Of a DNA stretch of 64,000 nt, positions 13,370-27,143 are shown piece after piece. The notes below the pieces were generated by a model. That model worked only from the letters and a program-made list of their open reading frames with translations, was not told the DNA's origin and did not search any database. Made by a program: the position numbers and the translations under genes. Positions within the stretch are counted from its first letter, which is position 1. Each line of letters starts with the position of its first letter. This stretch comes from Litomosoides sigmodontis (taxonomy: Eukaryota > Nematoda > Chromadorea > Rhabditida > Onchocercidae): contig OY718807.1 of the NCBI GenBank assembly GCA_963070105.1, forward strand, positions 930,001-994,000, written 5' to 3'.

Positions 13370-15135
13370 GATGGTTTTTTCTACATCGAGGAAATTATGC
13401 AAAAAGAAGCAATCAATGATAGAGAAGTGTGACTAACAAATGCTTTCTGATGCGACTAAGCAAATGAACTAACAATGAAGTTTTAATAAAGTAAATCATT
13501 TTGTAGCAAATATCGCAGGTAAATTTTAAACGATCTCGTTACACCTAATATCATCAGAACACCGTGGAGTTAATCCTGTGAATTTTATTAATTACCTAAA
13601 GTAATTAGAGGGAAAAAAGCGCTTACAACGCCGTTTGTCGTGCATCCTTTGTACTGTCACAATGTGAAATCTTCACGTCTTCACGGAACAGCCACAAAAT
13701 TTATTTTCCATCTCAGACAGCTGTCCTTATTTTTCAACTCAATGTGAACTTTAATCTATTCGTTTGTTTTTTAGTAACAAATGGTAGTGGCAGCGACGTG
13801 TCTGTTAATTACGCCTTTTTCGAAGTTAAACTTAAGACACCTGTTAAATTGCGCTATAATCTGTGTTATTGCATGAATATGTGATAGCAGAAGTAAATTA
13901 TAAATTACTAATTGATTAAACTCTCATTTAATTAAGAACTGATAAGTAACTTTTATAGTTTCCAGCAGGTTGCTTCTTTTCTCGCTTTTTTTTTTAAAAT
14001 TTAGCAATTATTCATTTGCTGAATTTAAAAACTATGAAAATTTAATCTAAGGGCTAATAAAAAACAGAATTTTGCAAAATTTATGATCTTTGGAAGCAAT
14101 CGTTTACATTTAAACTATAATTCACTTGATATTTATAGTTCTTGATATTTATAGTTTTGATATTTATAGTTCACTACAAACTTGTTTAGCAGCTTCCTAG
14201 CAAGCAGTCATTCAGATTGATTAATTAATTAATTAGTAAAATGAATGAATCGAATATTTGCGGAAGAATATGTTCTATCCATTACTCCTCATTTTTCTCC
14301 TCCCTAATTAATAATACTATTTATTTTTCGTTGGTTATAAGAAAATTGAATTTTGACGTGCTGTTGTTCTGCAGTAATGGATCTGCAAACTTAAATTTAC
14401 AAATTTGAAAATAATCAAAAATATTTAATGTTGAAGAAGACTGGTAGCTCGTCTGATTTGATGTAATTTATTGATACTTTTTCTGAGAATTATGCAAATT
14501 TTTGCACTTTTTCCAATGATTTCTTGGTTTCCTTTCAGTTTTAAGCATTTTAAATGCATTACTACTAATGTCAGTTCGTTGCCAATTAACAGTTTCCGCA
14601 AATTGCTATTAGTTAAATGAAAGTGATTTCCCTTAATGTGAGGATCTCATAAGCTGAGGAAGAGAAATGGTTTGCAGTGAGAAGGGAAAAGAAGGTTTTT
14701 ATTATCTTCACAAATTGTACATTTGTAATTAATTAGGATAATAATATTGAAGTGCAATTAACTGTACGCACAATTACTGTACTGAAGTAGAAAGAAGAAA
14801 AGTTATCGTTTTATTTAACAAGTTATTTTGCATATTTAGTAATTTTTCTCAATTTTCAGACTAAATTCTTTTTTTAACAAATTTTTAAGATTTGATAAAA
14901 ATTAATTTCTGACATTGAAGTTGAGTGAACAAAAGAACAGGAAATGATAACTTGAAAGCCATAGATATTATCAATCACTAAAGAAAGGATGGGATTATAA
15001 ATGAGTAAGTAAAATGAACTGATCACTGAAATTTGGAAATGTAAATGCATTTATTCGCTTTGATTATTCATACATGGCAGATTACGTCTAATCCTTTTTC
15101 CTTATCATTTTATCCCTTCCTTCTGACAGTATCAA
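13370..15135. other. Intergenic region with a short tandem repeat
   Basis: No exon-like reading frame was recognised on either strand between the phosphatase 5' end and the unc-1 stop codon. The DNA is AT-rich throughout. It contains a three-copy tandem repeat, listed separately. Confidence 0.5.
14126..14172. repeat. Three-copy 15-16 bp tandem repeat
   Basis: The unit TTGATATTTATAGTTC occurs three times head to tail; the middle copy lacks the final C. It lies in intergenic DNA with no associated gene. Confidence 0.9.
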
Positions 15136-18100
15136 TTAATTATCTTTTTTCATAAATGCACCAAACATTTCCACCGGCACGGGGAATACGATTGTTGAAT
15201 TGTGCTCCGCTCTGTAAAATTTTGAGAAATTTGATGACGATTTTGTGCTATTGCATGCATTATCACATCGCTCTTATCATCATTATCAGAGCAATTATAC
15301 TTTTATATTAACACTACGTAAATTGATGTGTAATTGAAATCATCCACAGATTTAACTAAATTATCATATAACTCCACTCAATCAATTTCCTGTATATGAA
15401 GTAGCTACTAAAGTTTTAGTTAAAGCTTTTCTTTTCTCTCCCTCAACTGTCACCCCAATTTTTTGAAATTAGTTTCTCTGGCAGTACGAGAAAAAGTCAT
15501 ACGCGATGCTATTCAGTGCTTGAAGATGTCGTAGCTGCAAGGCTACCGGATTCGACTGAATTACATCGGCCGCTTCTTTAAGTGCTCGAGATGCCTTCAA
15601 TTAGATCAGTAAGTATTAGGAATATAAATAAGATACAAATTAAAAGAGTAGTCGTAGGAAATTGAAATACACGAAGAGATTTCATTCTGCGTTCCTACTT
15701 TTAAGTGAAAAATGGAGCGGTTTCGCCCATTTCGCTCAATATTCAACCTTCGAATCACATATTGTGCCAGCGTGAAATCATCTCAGTTAGAATTTAAGTA
15801 ATACATTACAACTATAATTTGTATTTAAGGAAATACATTTGGATGATAGTTGAACGACTGCAATCAGAAAGAGATTTCTTCTGGCTTGATGATAAGACAC
15901 GTAAAAAATTTTTGGTAGACCTGACCTTCTGTTCACCTTCTGCTGCCACTACTTTTGCACGAGCTTCACGTGCAGCTTCAGCTTCTGCTGCCATTGCACG
16001 TGTTAACTGTTGAGGTAATCTGATATCCTTCACTTCTACCCGTTCCACCTATAAACGAAGTTCCAGTTAGATATTAAATGAATGAGACTTACTGACTGAT
16101 AAGACTAGAATATTGTCATAGCGTACGTTCAGAGAGTAATATTCAAATTTTGAAATATATCGAAGAATAAGTAACCTTAACACCCCAATGCTCCGTTCCT
16201 TCATCCAAAATGGTTTCACAAAGTTGTGCAATGGCTTCGCGCTCTGTTAACATTTCAGTTAAAGTTTTCATACCTAAAGTTATCAGATATTTTTTCTCCA
16301 CTGATTTTATGCGTTAAACGATTGATTAAATTTATGAAAAAATGCAAAAAAGTTATGCAAAATTCAACAATTCAAATATTATCTTTGAAAATAATTACTT
16401 TAAATGTTCTTACATATAAGTAAGTTATCAGTCAAATGAATTACTGCAATTAAGATAATTAAACCACCGAGAGCGTTACGCAAAGTTGTTTGAGCGAGTA
16501 GTTTCGTAGAGTATATAGCATCGTCCACGTTGTTCACGGAAGCAATAGGATCAGACGTGCGAAAATAGACGACGGCGTCAACGGACACCGTAACCGAATC
16601 CTTTGAAAGAATTTCTTGCGGAGGCACAGCGTATGACACAACCCTGAAATTCATCAAAAATTCCTCCGTTTCAAGTTTTCCTTCTACTTCTTTTATTATT
16701 CCGACTGTTTTACCTTTTTTTCCACATTTCAATAAGTTTATTTTACAGAGAAACTATCCTTTGCCGCTGTATTCATAAAATTGACGTCGCCTTTTAGCCG
16801 AGGCTGTAATTACATTTTGAAGCACCGATGGTTAACAATGAGAGATACTGTATTTCTGCTTCATCTCCATCTTGTATGAAACGTTGAAAATTCGTGTCAC
16901 CTAGAGGTGGAAGAGAGAAGAAAAATTTCCCAGAAATTGGCAATAGTTGAAGAGAAAAAATGAAAAGAAAGAAAGGGCAGAGAGAAGGAACGAGAGCGAA
17001 CCAATTTGGCCGTATTAATTTATTAGCATTTTTGAAATCCAAAATGAATTTTCAAAGTAGCTGCTTTAATAGATTTTTAAAATCGCCCGTCAGCTCAATT
17101 TGAGAAAAAGACTGCGCGAGAAGGGGAGAGAAGACAGCAGAAAGGCATAATTAGTAAATTTTACATCATTTCATGTGAAAATTTGATGAGAAAGTGGTCC
17201 CTCAAATACATGTATAGTACCGGAAAGGGAAGTTAGGAAAAAATTAGTATTACTAATTTACACTAATTTACATGACAGACATAATAGGGAAAGAAATAGC
17301 GTTACTTTCAGTTGTTTGTGAAAAGATTGAAATCCTTTAAACAGCAATATATATGTTTAGAAATCTGAAATTCAAGCAACATAAATGTGAAGAGAAATAT
17401 ATTGACGGCTTGTTACTCATTAATAAATGTGTTCGTCCCTGAAATTATTTTATTTTTTCAGAAGATAATATTTTTGTAATTTATTCACCTCAACGCGACT
17501 CACAGTTTTTTTCATTTCAATTTCGATCTTAAAAAGGAAGAAAAATCACTCGGAAATATTCATGCATTTTACTTCAAATAATTAATTTTGGATGGAACAA
17601 ATTTTGTTAAATTTAGTGATCAAAATAAAATTCCATTTAAATTTATTTCATATGTGCAATAAATCCGTCAATAATTAATAGTAAATTCTATTTTAAAATT
17701 ATGAAAGCTTCATGGGATTAAAAAGAAATAGTAATAATAGTAATAGCAATTATAATTGCAAGAATAAACAAAAACAAAAATCAAAAGATAGGATGAGCGT
17801 GGGAATTTGAAGACTCCATGTTTAGAAAAAGAATAAGTTTGAAATTTAAATAGATGAAAGTGCAGCGATAAAAAATTTCTACTTCCTTTCCATCGCTTGT
17901 GAACTAATTGTAGTGCACGGTAGCGGCATACTGTAGCAGATATCACTTGTAGAAAATGGAAAAAGAGAAATGAAATAACCTAAGATCGATTTTCCTGTAC
18001 GTATCGATGCACGGTATGACAAATATCATTCCCGGTCCACGAGCGCCACCAAAAACCAACCGACCAATTCGAAAAATCACTACCCTTTCGTATTCTTTGA

Positions 18101-18770
18101 TGACCTTTACAGTAAGGTAATTTATTACACAAACGAGTTTACGGTTTTTTCCCCTTACTTTTTTATGCATTCATCAAGCCCAATTTCTGTTATTGGAAGG
18201 AATTTAAATGAAATTTCTCTACTTTCAAGTTCTTCCATTGAAGCATTTTATGCACTGCTAATTAGTGCTACACGAACACTAATACAGTTGCAGTGATCCA
18301 CTGCGGTAAGCTAAGTTTGTAAAAGAAATTAAAATATTTCACCTTCAAGCAAACACACATTGAAAATGGGAAGGTAATTATGATAAGAATCCATGAAAGC
18401 ACTAGAAGTGCATAACCAAATATCGTACCAATCGTCTCATAATCTGGCGGTACGTCCTGAAATACAGAACGAACGAAATGGATAGCTAACCTTGAGGTAC
18501 GCAAGAAATATGTCATTTTTGAGGTATTATCATTCGGTTAGATTTCCAGGTCGCTTTATCCAACTGAAAACACTTTGGGAGTTTAATTAAAGGGAAAAAA
18601 GCCTTCGATAGTACGGTAGTGTAATTGAATGACCGTATCCCTGACATGCGTGTTGTTTTGCGGAAATGCCTATCGTTCAGATGAAGGAGAAAGAATAAAT
18701 AGTTTCAATTTGCCTGATTGGAAGAAGGTGTCACCCATTGTGGGTCTGTTCGGGCATTTTTTGAAGACAT
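15136..18770 (-). CDS. unc-1: Stomatin UNC-1 ortholog
   Basis: Stomatin/SPFH-domain membrane protein. In C. elegans UNC-1 controls UNC-9 innexin gap junctions, locomotion and anaesthetic sensitivity. Exons: 18770-18714, 18456-18343, 18104-17980, 16643-16468, 16273-16176, 16048-15926, 15594-15503 and 15211-15136; all phases agree and give 286 residues, close to the roughly 285 of UNC-1. The start [19 protein letters not shown] leads into [19 protein letters not shown], a membrane hairpin of about 25 hydrophobic residues ([18 protein letters not shown]), the SPFH domain from [15 protein letters not shown], the coiled region [15 protein letters not shown], and a C-terminus ending AFMKKDN. Intron 1 uses a GC donor (CAG/GCAAAT), inferred because only this join gives the UNC-1 N-terminus in frame. 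A longer in-frame ATG at 18514-18516 would avoid that intron but gives an N-terminus unlike the family. Confidence 0.95.
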
Positions 18771-20701
18771 TGACCCGTTGAAACCGTACTCCGCCTTAAT
18801 GCACTACTTGGGTTTGCCCTAAAAATTAGTTCAACTTATGAAATGATGAGATTATTAGCATGCTAATCAGACGACGATAACAGAACTATAGAAGGAATCC
18901 AGGAAATATCCAGGAAAATGATAAGTGCTGAACGATTAGTGATTTACAATAAATATGCAGTACTGAAAGTACACAAAGTTTACATTCCTGTACTATCAGC
19001 ACTATTTAAGTTAAACGATTACATTATATTATTGTGAGGAGCTAGATGATCACACCAACTCTCAGTTATAATTTCAGATTTTGCACTACAGAAACTTAAA
19101 AGTCTGAAATTGAAATGTTTGGTTGATAGAAGGAAAGAGAAGCGACGGAAAACGTTGCGTTAAATAATTTTCCAGGAGGAAATATTTCAATCATTCTTTC
19201 ATTCCTATTTAAATTTTCACCTAAAACAGTTAGACAAACAATTATTACAGTGACGTTGAAAAATTTAATTTCATTTAAAGGCTTTTTTTCAGCAAAAAAA
19301 ATCATAAACTTTCCATTCCATAATATTTTAAAATTATTTAGAAAGAAGCAACAAGAATTTGGTAATTATACAAATAGTAAATTAAAATTTATTAATAAAA
19401 TTGAAGCGAAAATCGATGAAATAGCTTTGAAAAACCTCCGATATAAAGTGAGATGAGCAAAATCTAGGCCTTTCAACGCGTGATTTTTAAACTGAGACAT
19501 GTTTAAACTGAATTTATGGTGGCAAATGAACAATTTCGAAGAGAAGTGCAGTACAGGAAGCCCGAAAAGCTCTGCCTTTCTAAAGGCCCACCTTCTACAT
19601 GGGTAAGCGCTGACACTTTAACGCTTCTCGAAATTCGTAAACATCGTAACAACTTGTGAAGGCTAAGGATTTGAGGTATTTAAAATGGAAACGGAAAGAC
19701 ATGTATGCTTCATCCAGGGAAAAAATAGCTGAGAAGCAATAAAATTGTAAATATGAAGGAAGAAATATTAATTTCAAATAATTAATAATAAGCGAAATTT
19801 AAATCTAATAGGCTTTGAATATCAAAAAATTAATTATTTTTGCCTAAATCAGAAGTAATGCAACAAAAAATTTGCTTTCGTTTAATTTCAATGATTAGCG
19901 AAATGATAATTGGAAAGTGTTATTTGTGAGATCGAAGTTTTGTTTAGCGAAAGTAGAAGAAAGGAATTTGAGAAGACATCAGTTGGCATAAACAAAATCG
20001 ACACTTCTTCAGGCAGAGCGAGAGCGGTAGGTGAAAGGCAAGGCAGAGAGATGGGTGGAGAGACCTCTACTCTTATTTTCTTCATTCAATCCCTCACGGC
20101 TATTTAAGGCTTCCTTTTGAAATCGATTTGAAGAAATTTGATTAAAGGAATGAGGAGAGAGATGGATGGATGCCTTAGGCTTCGAGGAGTGAGTGAAGAT
20201 TGTCACAAATATGCACTAACATTTTCTGATGTTAAAGTGGGCAAAGTAAGACATTCACTTATTTTAAGATTTCTGATTGTTGTCAGATTTTAATTTAGTC
20301 AGGAAGTTAGTTCAAAAAAGACTTTTTAATTGTTAATTTAAATTAAGCACAAAACTACTGGACAGCTATGTAAATAGCGAAGCATACAGGTGGCGCTAGA
20401 GAGAGTGAGAGGGCGACGAAGGGAGGGAGAGAGGACGAAAGGGGTAGGAGAAGAAAAAAATGCATTAAATTTGCTGCTAATTTTAAATTTGAATGAAAAA
20501 GAATGAAATAAACAAACGATAGTGTATTTCAGTCTTTAATTATTTCTATTTCAGCTAGCAATGATTTTCATTTCAACGATAGTTAGTCTGAGTGAATATG
20601 TTAATCAAACTATTACACTAATTATGACATGAATCCAACAAATTTTCCTCTCTTATTATTCAGCGACGATGAAAATATTCCATCCTACACTCCTACATCC
20701 T

Positions 20702-20709
20702 CCCCCCCC

Positions 20710-20744
<35 letters not shown>

Positions 20745-20764
20745 GCACACACACACACACAAGC
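20702..20764. repeat. Poly-C tract followed by CA microsatellite
   Basis: About eleven C residues are followed by a CA dinucleotide run, interrupted by two AAGC breaks. It is a simple repeat in intergenic DNA. Confidence 0.95.
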
Positions 20765-23700
20765 ACATCTACCCTTCAAATTCAATGAAATACTAATATG
20801 CTAATTACTCGCAAGAGACGCATCCATTCAATTCAAATTATCTCACACACTTACTTCATAAATGTATCGTCGCTCTGCGAGTAAATCGGATCAAGCGCTC
20901 TTATCAGGACGGCATAACTTCATTACACCTAAATACTTTTGTCAGTAGCAAAACCCAAATCAACACTGATGAACTTAATTTGCAATTGCAAACGAAAAAA
21001 TTCGTTTTTTTTTATTGCTGTACTTTTACGAGAGGAGAATTTTCCAGTAAAATTGAGGGCGAAAGATTAAAAATAAAAGTAATATGCATATTTTCGCAAT
21101 CAAAAATTTATTTATCACTGAAACAAAGGCGAACGAAATGCAAATAGCTTTGTTCGATGCTTCTTTTTACCAAAAATTTTGAAAATCTTTTTTCGAAATT
21201 CTTCCAGACTTTTCCTTCCACTCGTTTTTTTCTTTTGTTTGTTTGCGCCTTTCATCCAAATGAGTGACGACTTTTTAAACGAACTATCCTGAAGAGAGAT
21301 TTTGCGCCACAAGTTCATCTTCCCCCTTTCCCTCTTTTTTATGCAATCGTCACTTTTCCTAAACTAACTACTATCCTACTCTCATTTTAAATAAACATAA
21401 TATTAAAATTACTTCCACTCCACTATGTCCATTGATCTTTGGCTATTGAACTGATATTGATTACCAATCACTGAGGGGTTTTCAGTAAGCAAATACCTTT
21501 TTCATTTTTCTTCCAATTTTTAACTTTCCCTTTCTTAATAAAAGGGATTTGTTTTTACACTTTTCATTTTAATGATTAACCTATTAGGCATTAAATTGGA
21601 ATCCTGTGATGAATATTACTGAAAAAAACGGTGGTATTCAATTCGTTAGTTTTATTCTTCGTTTCCCACATATTGGCAAAGCGCCCACAGTTTCTGAGTA
21701 TTTTAATTTTTTTATTTTGATTTCGATCATTGCTAACCTAATTATTTTACATTTCATCACACATTATTATTTAATAAATTAAGAAAAAATTTCCTCCACT
21801 TTCTGTCCTGAATTCGCATTAATAATTAGTTTCAGCTAATTGTGCAATGTCACACGGCTAATTTACTAATTACAAACGATAGATAAGTTATGAGAAATCA
21901 TGACGACGATACAATTATGAATAGGAACAAAGCGCCAGTGCTGTACAGTACGCATTATTCACAAGCGATGTTTGCAGTACCCAACTAGATGTTTAGCTTA
22001 CGGTATGACAACCTTCCTCGTATGATAATTTCCATTAACTATTTTCAGTCTATTTTTTCTCTCTCTAATTCACACTTCAAAAATTAGCTCTCTAAATTCA
22101 TCTGCCTTCTTAGCGTCAAACTTTGAATTATTTCAATCACTTCAATTGAAATGAAAAAAACGTTTTTTGTGCGAAATGAAATTAATAAGAAATACGAAAA
22201 TAAAGGCATTATAATTGCAAATAAAAGGAATTTCATATGAATTTCCAATTTAAATTTATTACTATCGTCTTGTTTGCTTTTTTATTGAAAACAATTGCTA
22301 AAAAAAATTTTAATGAAAAGTATAAAAAACATGAAATTCGTTTTTTTGTATTCCAATATTTAGGTAATAAAGAAAAGAGAAATGGAAATGAAGTGAGTGA
22401 TGAGAGCGTAAAAAAAACTGAATATTTGCTTTATGAAGAAAGGGAAGGAAAGATAAAAGAGTTGCGAGAGGGGGGAAGAGAGGAAAGAGGTGGATGAGGT
22501 TGTGTAAAATTTATGATAAATCAGAGAATATAACAGTTATTATGAGTTCCTACGCTAGAACTCATTCACAGCTTCCCTTCCATTGATAATGGTAAACAAG
22601 CCTCTGTTTCTAAGATTTGAAACACGGATGGCTAGTCTAGTCATACTAGTACTAGCGGTAGCAGTAGTAGTAGTGGTAGTTAGGACTAGCAAGACTAATA
22701 GAGTAGTAAAAATGGGAGTAGTTGGAGCAAAATTGAGAAAAAAATTTAAAAATTGAGAAAAAAAAAGATATTTTCATAATTATTGTTTGTTAAATAATTT
22801 CATCATTTAAAATTTTTGACTCGACTTCTTTGCCGTTCTTGTGACATTTAAAATGCTTACGAATTGATAAATAATAGGCAAGAAATTAGCACATAATAGC
22901 TCAGCTGATAATTGTAAACGCATTACGAATATATAATATAGATAACAGTGAAAATGATTAATTAGTTATTTAATTTCCTATTTCTGTTCTCAAACCGATG
23001 GCTCATGCTTTCGTTCCTTTTTATGGCTGTCTAATTCAAAGATTTATACTTATGAAGTTTTGAAATTGAAACTATTGAAATTGAAGAGGATTAATATTTA
23101 GTAATTCAACGAAATATTTTGCACATTGAAACCGTATCATTTATTCGCTGATATCAATTAAGTAGAAATATAATTTATTCTTCTATTCTACCAAAGCTAT
23201 TTTAACTAAAAAATTACAAACCAAATTCGAATTTTGAATTGAATTACTTCAAAGTGAAAACAAATGAGTTAGTTGTTCGTTAGGATTTCCAAATAGTTAC
23301 TGTGCACATCTGCCAAATACAAGGAAGAGCTATCGATAGGCAAAATAAAAGTTAAGAGAAAAAATGGATGATTTGAAAAAAATGGTGAAAATTTTTAAGG
23401 AAATGGAAGAATTACAAAATAAATGGAAAAAGAGTGGCTTTTCCGCTTTAGAAAAGCATTCCTTAAAATGATAGGAAGCGATGAGCTATTTGATCATCCG
23501 ATGTGATTGCGATGACAATGAAGTATCGATTGATGTCCACGAAAAGCCGAACTGATCCCTTGCGAAAATTTCTACCATTAAATCAGAAATGTCAAACGTA
23601 ATAAAGTGAAATGAGGTGAACTATGAATGGATATATTCCTTCCACGCTAACTAATTTGAAAATGAATTTTCGCAAGATCGCATGCATTGATCAATCCATC

Positions 23701-24260
23701 GCTACCATTTTAATTCTATAATTCAAATTTTCTTCCAAAAATTTTCCACTCTTCTCTTCTTCCCTTGCATTATTCCTCGCAATATGTGCTAATAAAATTC
23801 ATCAAAAAAAAGAAACAGTAAAAGCAAACTCACTTAAACTTACACATACGAACGAAATGGAAATCTTTGCCCCTTTTTAAATGTACCAAAAACAAACATT
23901 TAATGAAATTTTTTGGAAAAGAAAAAAACAGTGAAATTGAAGTTCATATCTGAAAAAGAGGTTAATTAAGATAAATATGAAATATTCTTAGAAGCACAAT
24001 ATGTACATATATAAGTACAATAAAAGAAATTTCATTTTAAATTGATGAAAAGAAATAAATATTTGCGGTTAATACAATTCGATGAACGAGCACTTGCAGT
24101 CTCAAAGAAAAATGAAAGGAAACTAATGAAAATTTCGATTGATTTAGCTTTCCTCTTCTTCACACCATCATCTCCTCTATCACCATTTCCACTAGAACAT
24201 CCATCCTAATCCATCCTTTCTTCACAATCGATGATTGTCAGTTTTTTGATGCTTATTTTG

Positions 24261-24469
<209 letters not shown>

Positions 24470-25146
24470 GTACATACATAAGTGTATGCAGAGGCTTCGT
24501 TACGGTAATAATGAAAAGAAAGTGTTACCTTTTTTTTCCTCGTTCTCTTCTTTACCGGGAATTTTTAAACCGAACGAGATGAGAGAAGAGGAAGAAAATA
24601 GGATGTTAATGAGACGATACGATTTTGTAATTTATTGTAACTTATCCCATAATTACTTACGAATGGATTCGCATGCCATTTGTTAAAAACATTATTGAGC
24701 ATTTTTAATAATTGTTGCAATTGCGATAAAAGGAAAACTTCGTGAATGTTTCGCGCATGTGAAAAATGGTCATCTGAGAGGAAGAGAAAATTAGCAATTG
24801 TAGCAGAAAGCATTCGAGCCTTCGAAAATTCAGCGTAGTTCGCAAAATAGCTCGAAATTAATCATTTGAAGGAAAATATTCATATCCTGCATTGTCGAAC
24901 GCTTTACTTCCATCCGATAGCGATCGAGGTATCAATAATTTGGAATAAAAAATAAAGAAGGAAAAGGAAATATTAAGAACGCTTATTGATTACATAACAT
25001 TACATCTTTCGTAATGTCGTTACTACCACTCATTCAGCATAACAAATCCTTCCACTTTTTTTGTCCATTTTCAGTTCATTTTCATCAGTTGTTTGTTCAC
25101 ATTTTATTTTTTCAAAGTAATAGAGCAGAAACAATTTCAACTATCA

Positions 25147-26581
25147 TTAAGAATTGATCAAATTTGGGAGTCTGTAACTTTTTTTCTTCCTTTTGGGAAT
25201 AATTCCAAATGGTTTCAATCGTTGCTTTATACTGTCAACCGGCAACCGTGGCTTTTTGCGAACCGAACTGATTTTGAAATTCATTTCATGTATTCCGCTT
25301 TCCAACAGCGTACCTAAAGAGGAGATAAAGGAGTGAACTAAGTTGTTAAGCATGATTTAGGCCATTAATAACGTCTGAATTAGATTCGCACATCAAGAAA
25401 GTATGATACAAACATACCAGGTTCTTGTTTAACTGTAATACCATCATCATTTGTGACAATTACAGCATCATCTAACAAATCAAGTTTCTCGTTCACTAGT
25501 ACAATTCCTTTCACCAAACTTGCTGAATTAATATTACAAGAAAAAATCAATTTTATACGAAAAAATTGAGGAAGAGTTTAATTGTGCCCTGTTCTCCAAC
25601 CAAAACGTAAAACTGCTCTGTGAGAATTGAATATAGATCAAATCAAAAAGGTATTAAATTGACCAGTGACATAAATTTTCTTTTTGGCAAATTGTAGCAC
25701 TCCGCTTTACATGAAGTCCAACTAGATATGAAACGAAGTAAAAAATCGGTTTGCAATTTGACTAATAGTAGAAAATTATTAGAAATTTTTTATTATAAAT
25801 ACTTTATTATAAATACTTGCAAGGTGTTTGTAACAATAAATTTTTCCATGATTTTAGTTGAGTTACAGGTGGATTTTTTACTCTGTTTCATAGTTACTTA
25901 TATTTCATACAGAAGGAGAGAAAAAAAAACCATTTTATCAGAGGAAACTAACTGGGTTTAAGCGTCATGGCATCTTTCTGAGTTCTAATGCCACTAGTTG
26001 GTATATAAACATGAGGTAAAGCAAGACAATGGAAATGACAGTTCAGTGGTATTGCATCAGGACGAGATGGAAATGAAACCCTTGTTCGATTTTTTGCTTT
26101 GTGAGGAAATTTAATCGACAACAAATCACTCAACGGAATCTGCAAATAAAATTACTCTAACTTTACTACAACTTCTGAATTCACACTTTTTATTTAGGGT
26201 AATTGAACAGAAGCACAGACTTCCCAAAAGCCTGAAACACCAATCAACAATTTATTTCATTCAATGCAACCGTTGGTACCCCACCGACAGAAAAAATCAG
26301 TTACCAGTAACAAAAATAATAAGAGCGAAGAAATCCACTCACGCACGATTCGTCTAATAAAATAAACTAGTAAGCCAATAAAAAAAATTCAACTTTTATA
26401 AAAAAAAACACACGAAAAAGCAAACCCTTGACGGCTTCCTGACTAGCCAAACATCATACTCATCTTTGCCTGTAACACATAAACCAGTAGAAGAAACAAC
26501 ATCCGTGCTTGGCACTGTATCGTCGTTCGAACCCGTTTCACCGAGAACTGAATCATCATCACCTCTTTTTCTCTTTCCCAT
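25147..26581 (-). CDS. Basic nuclear protein, possibly RNA polymerase I subunit RPA34/PAF49-like
   Basis: Four exons join in phase: 26581-26426, 26139-25953, 25522-25418 and 25313-25147, giving 204 residues. The N-terminus MGKRKRGDDDS is a basic, nuclear-type start. The middle holds KDEYDVWLVRKPSR followed by IPLSDLLSIKFPHKAKN. The C-terminal part has a KQEP motif, a possible sumoylation site, and ends in a basic tail (IPKRKKKSYRLP). The pairing of a D/E-hydrophobic-WL(I/V) segment with a following V/I-PLS segment resembles the N-terminal core of RPA34/PAF49 (CD3EAP), the RNA polymerase I subunit that dimerises with A49/PAF53. That link rests on a short, weak similarity from memory. The gene structure is well supported; the identity is tentative. 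Confidence 0.6.
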
Positions 26582-27143
26582 GCTTAAAGCTGAAGAGAAA
26601 AATAAGCAAAAATTTGAATTCGCAGCTAGTTAATCATGAAAAAATAAATCGTTAAACTAATATAAGCCACCCAATATGTTAAGAAGCACTTTGCAATGCC
26701 ATTGACTTCCTTGAAGATACGGAGGCTTCTCAAAACATTATTGTCGTTAAATATTATATTAGAACACTACTTCATAGAAATATTTATTTTAATAACAGTG
26801 TCATGTAGATTGTATCAATTACATTATATTTGATTAAATCGACATGATTCCGAAAATGAATGAACTGTGACCGGATGAACACAAATTTTCTATACAGAAT
26901 AAGTGATAACCAAACAGAATGATTTAATGAGCAGATAGAGGTATGGAGTATGTAAGAATAATTTCACAACAAGCAAGAAATTATGCTGGCTTCAGTAGAA
27001 GACGGAAATAAAACAAAAAGCAAAAATAGATATCAATCAAGATTTTGATGAAGAAAAGTCATAGAGGAAAAAAACAGATAATGTAAATTAACAACTTTAT
27101 AAAGCAACTCTTATTCTTTGGAAACGAAAAAACCAACAATAGA

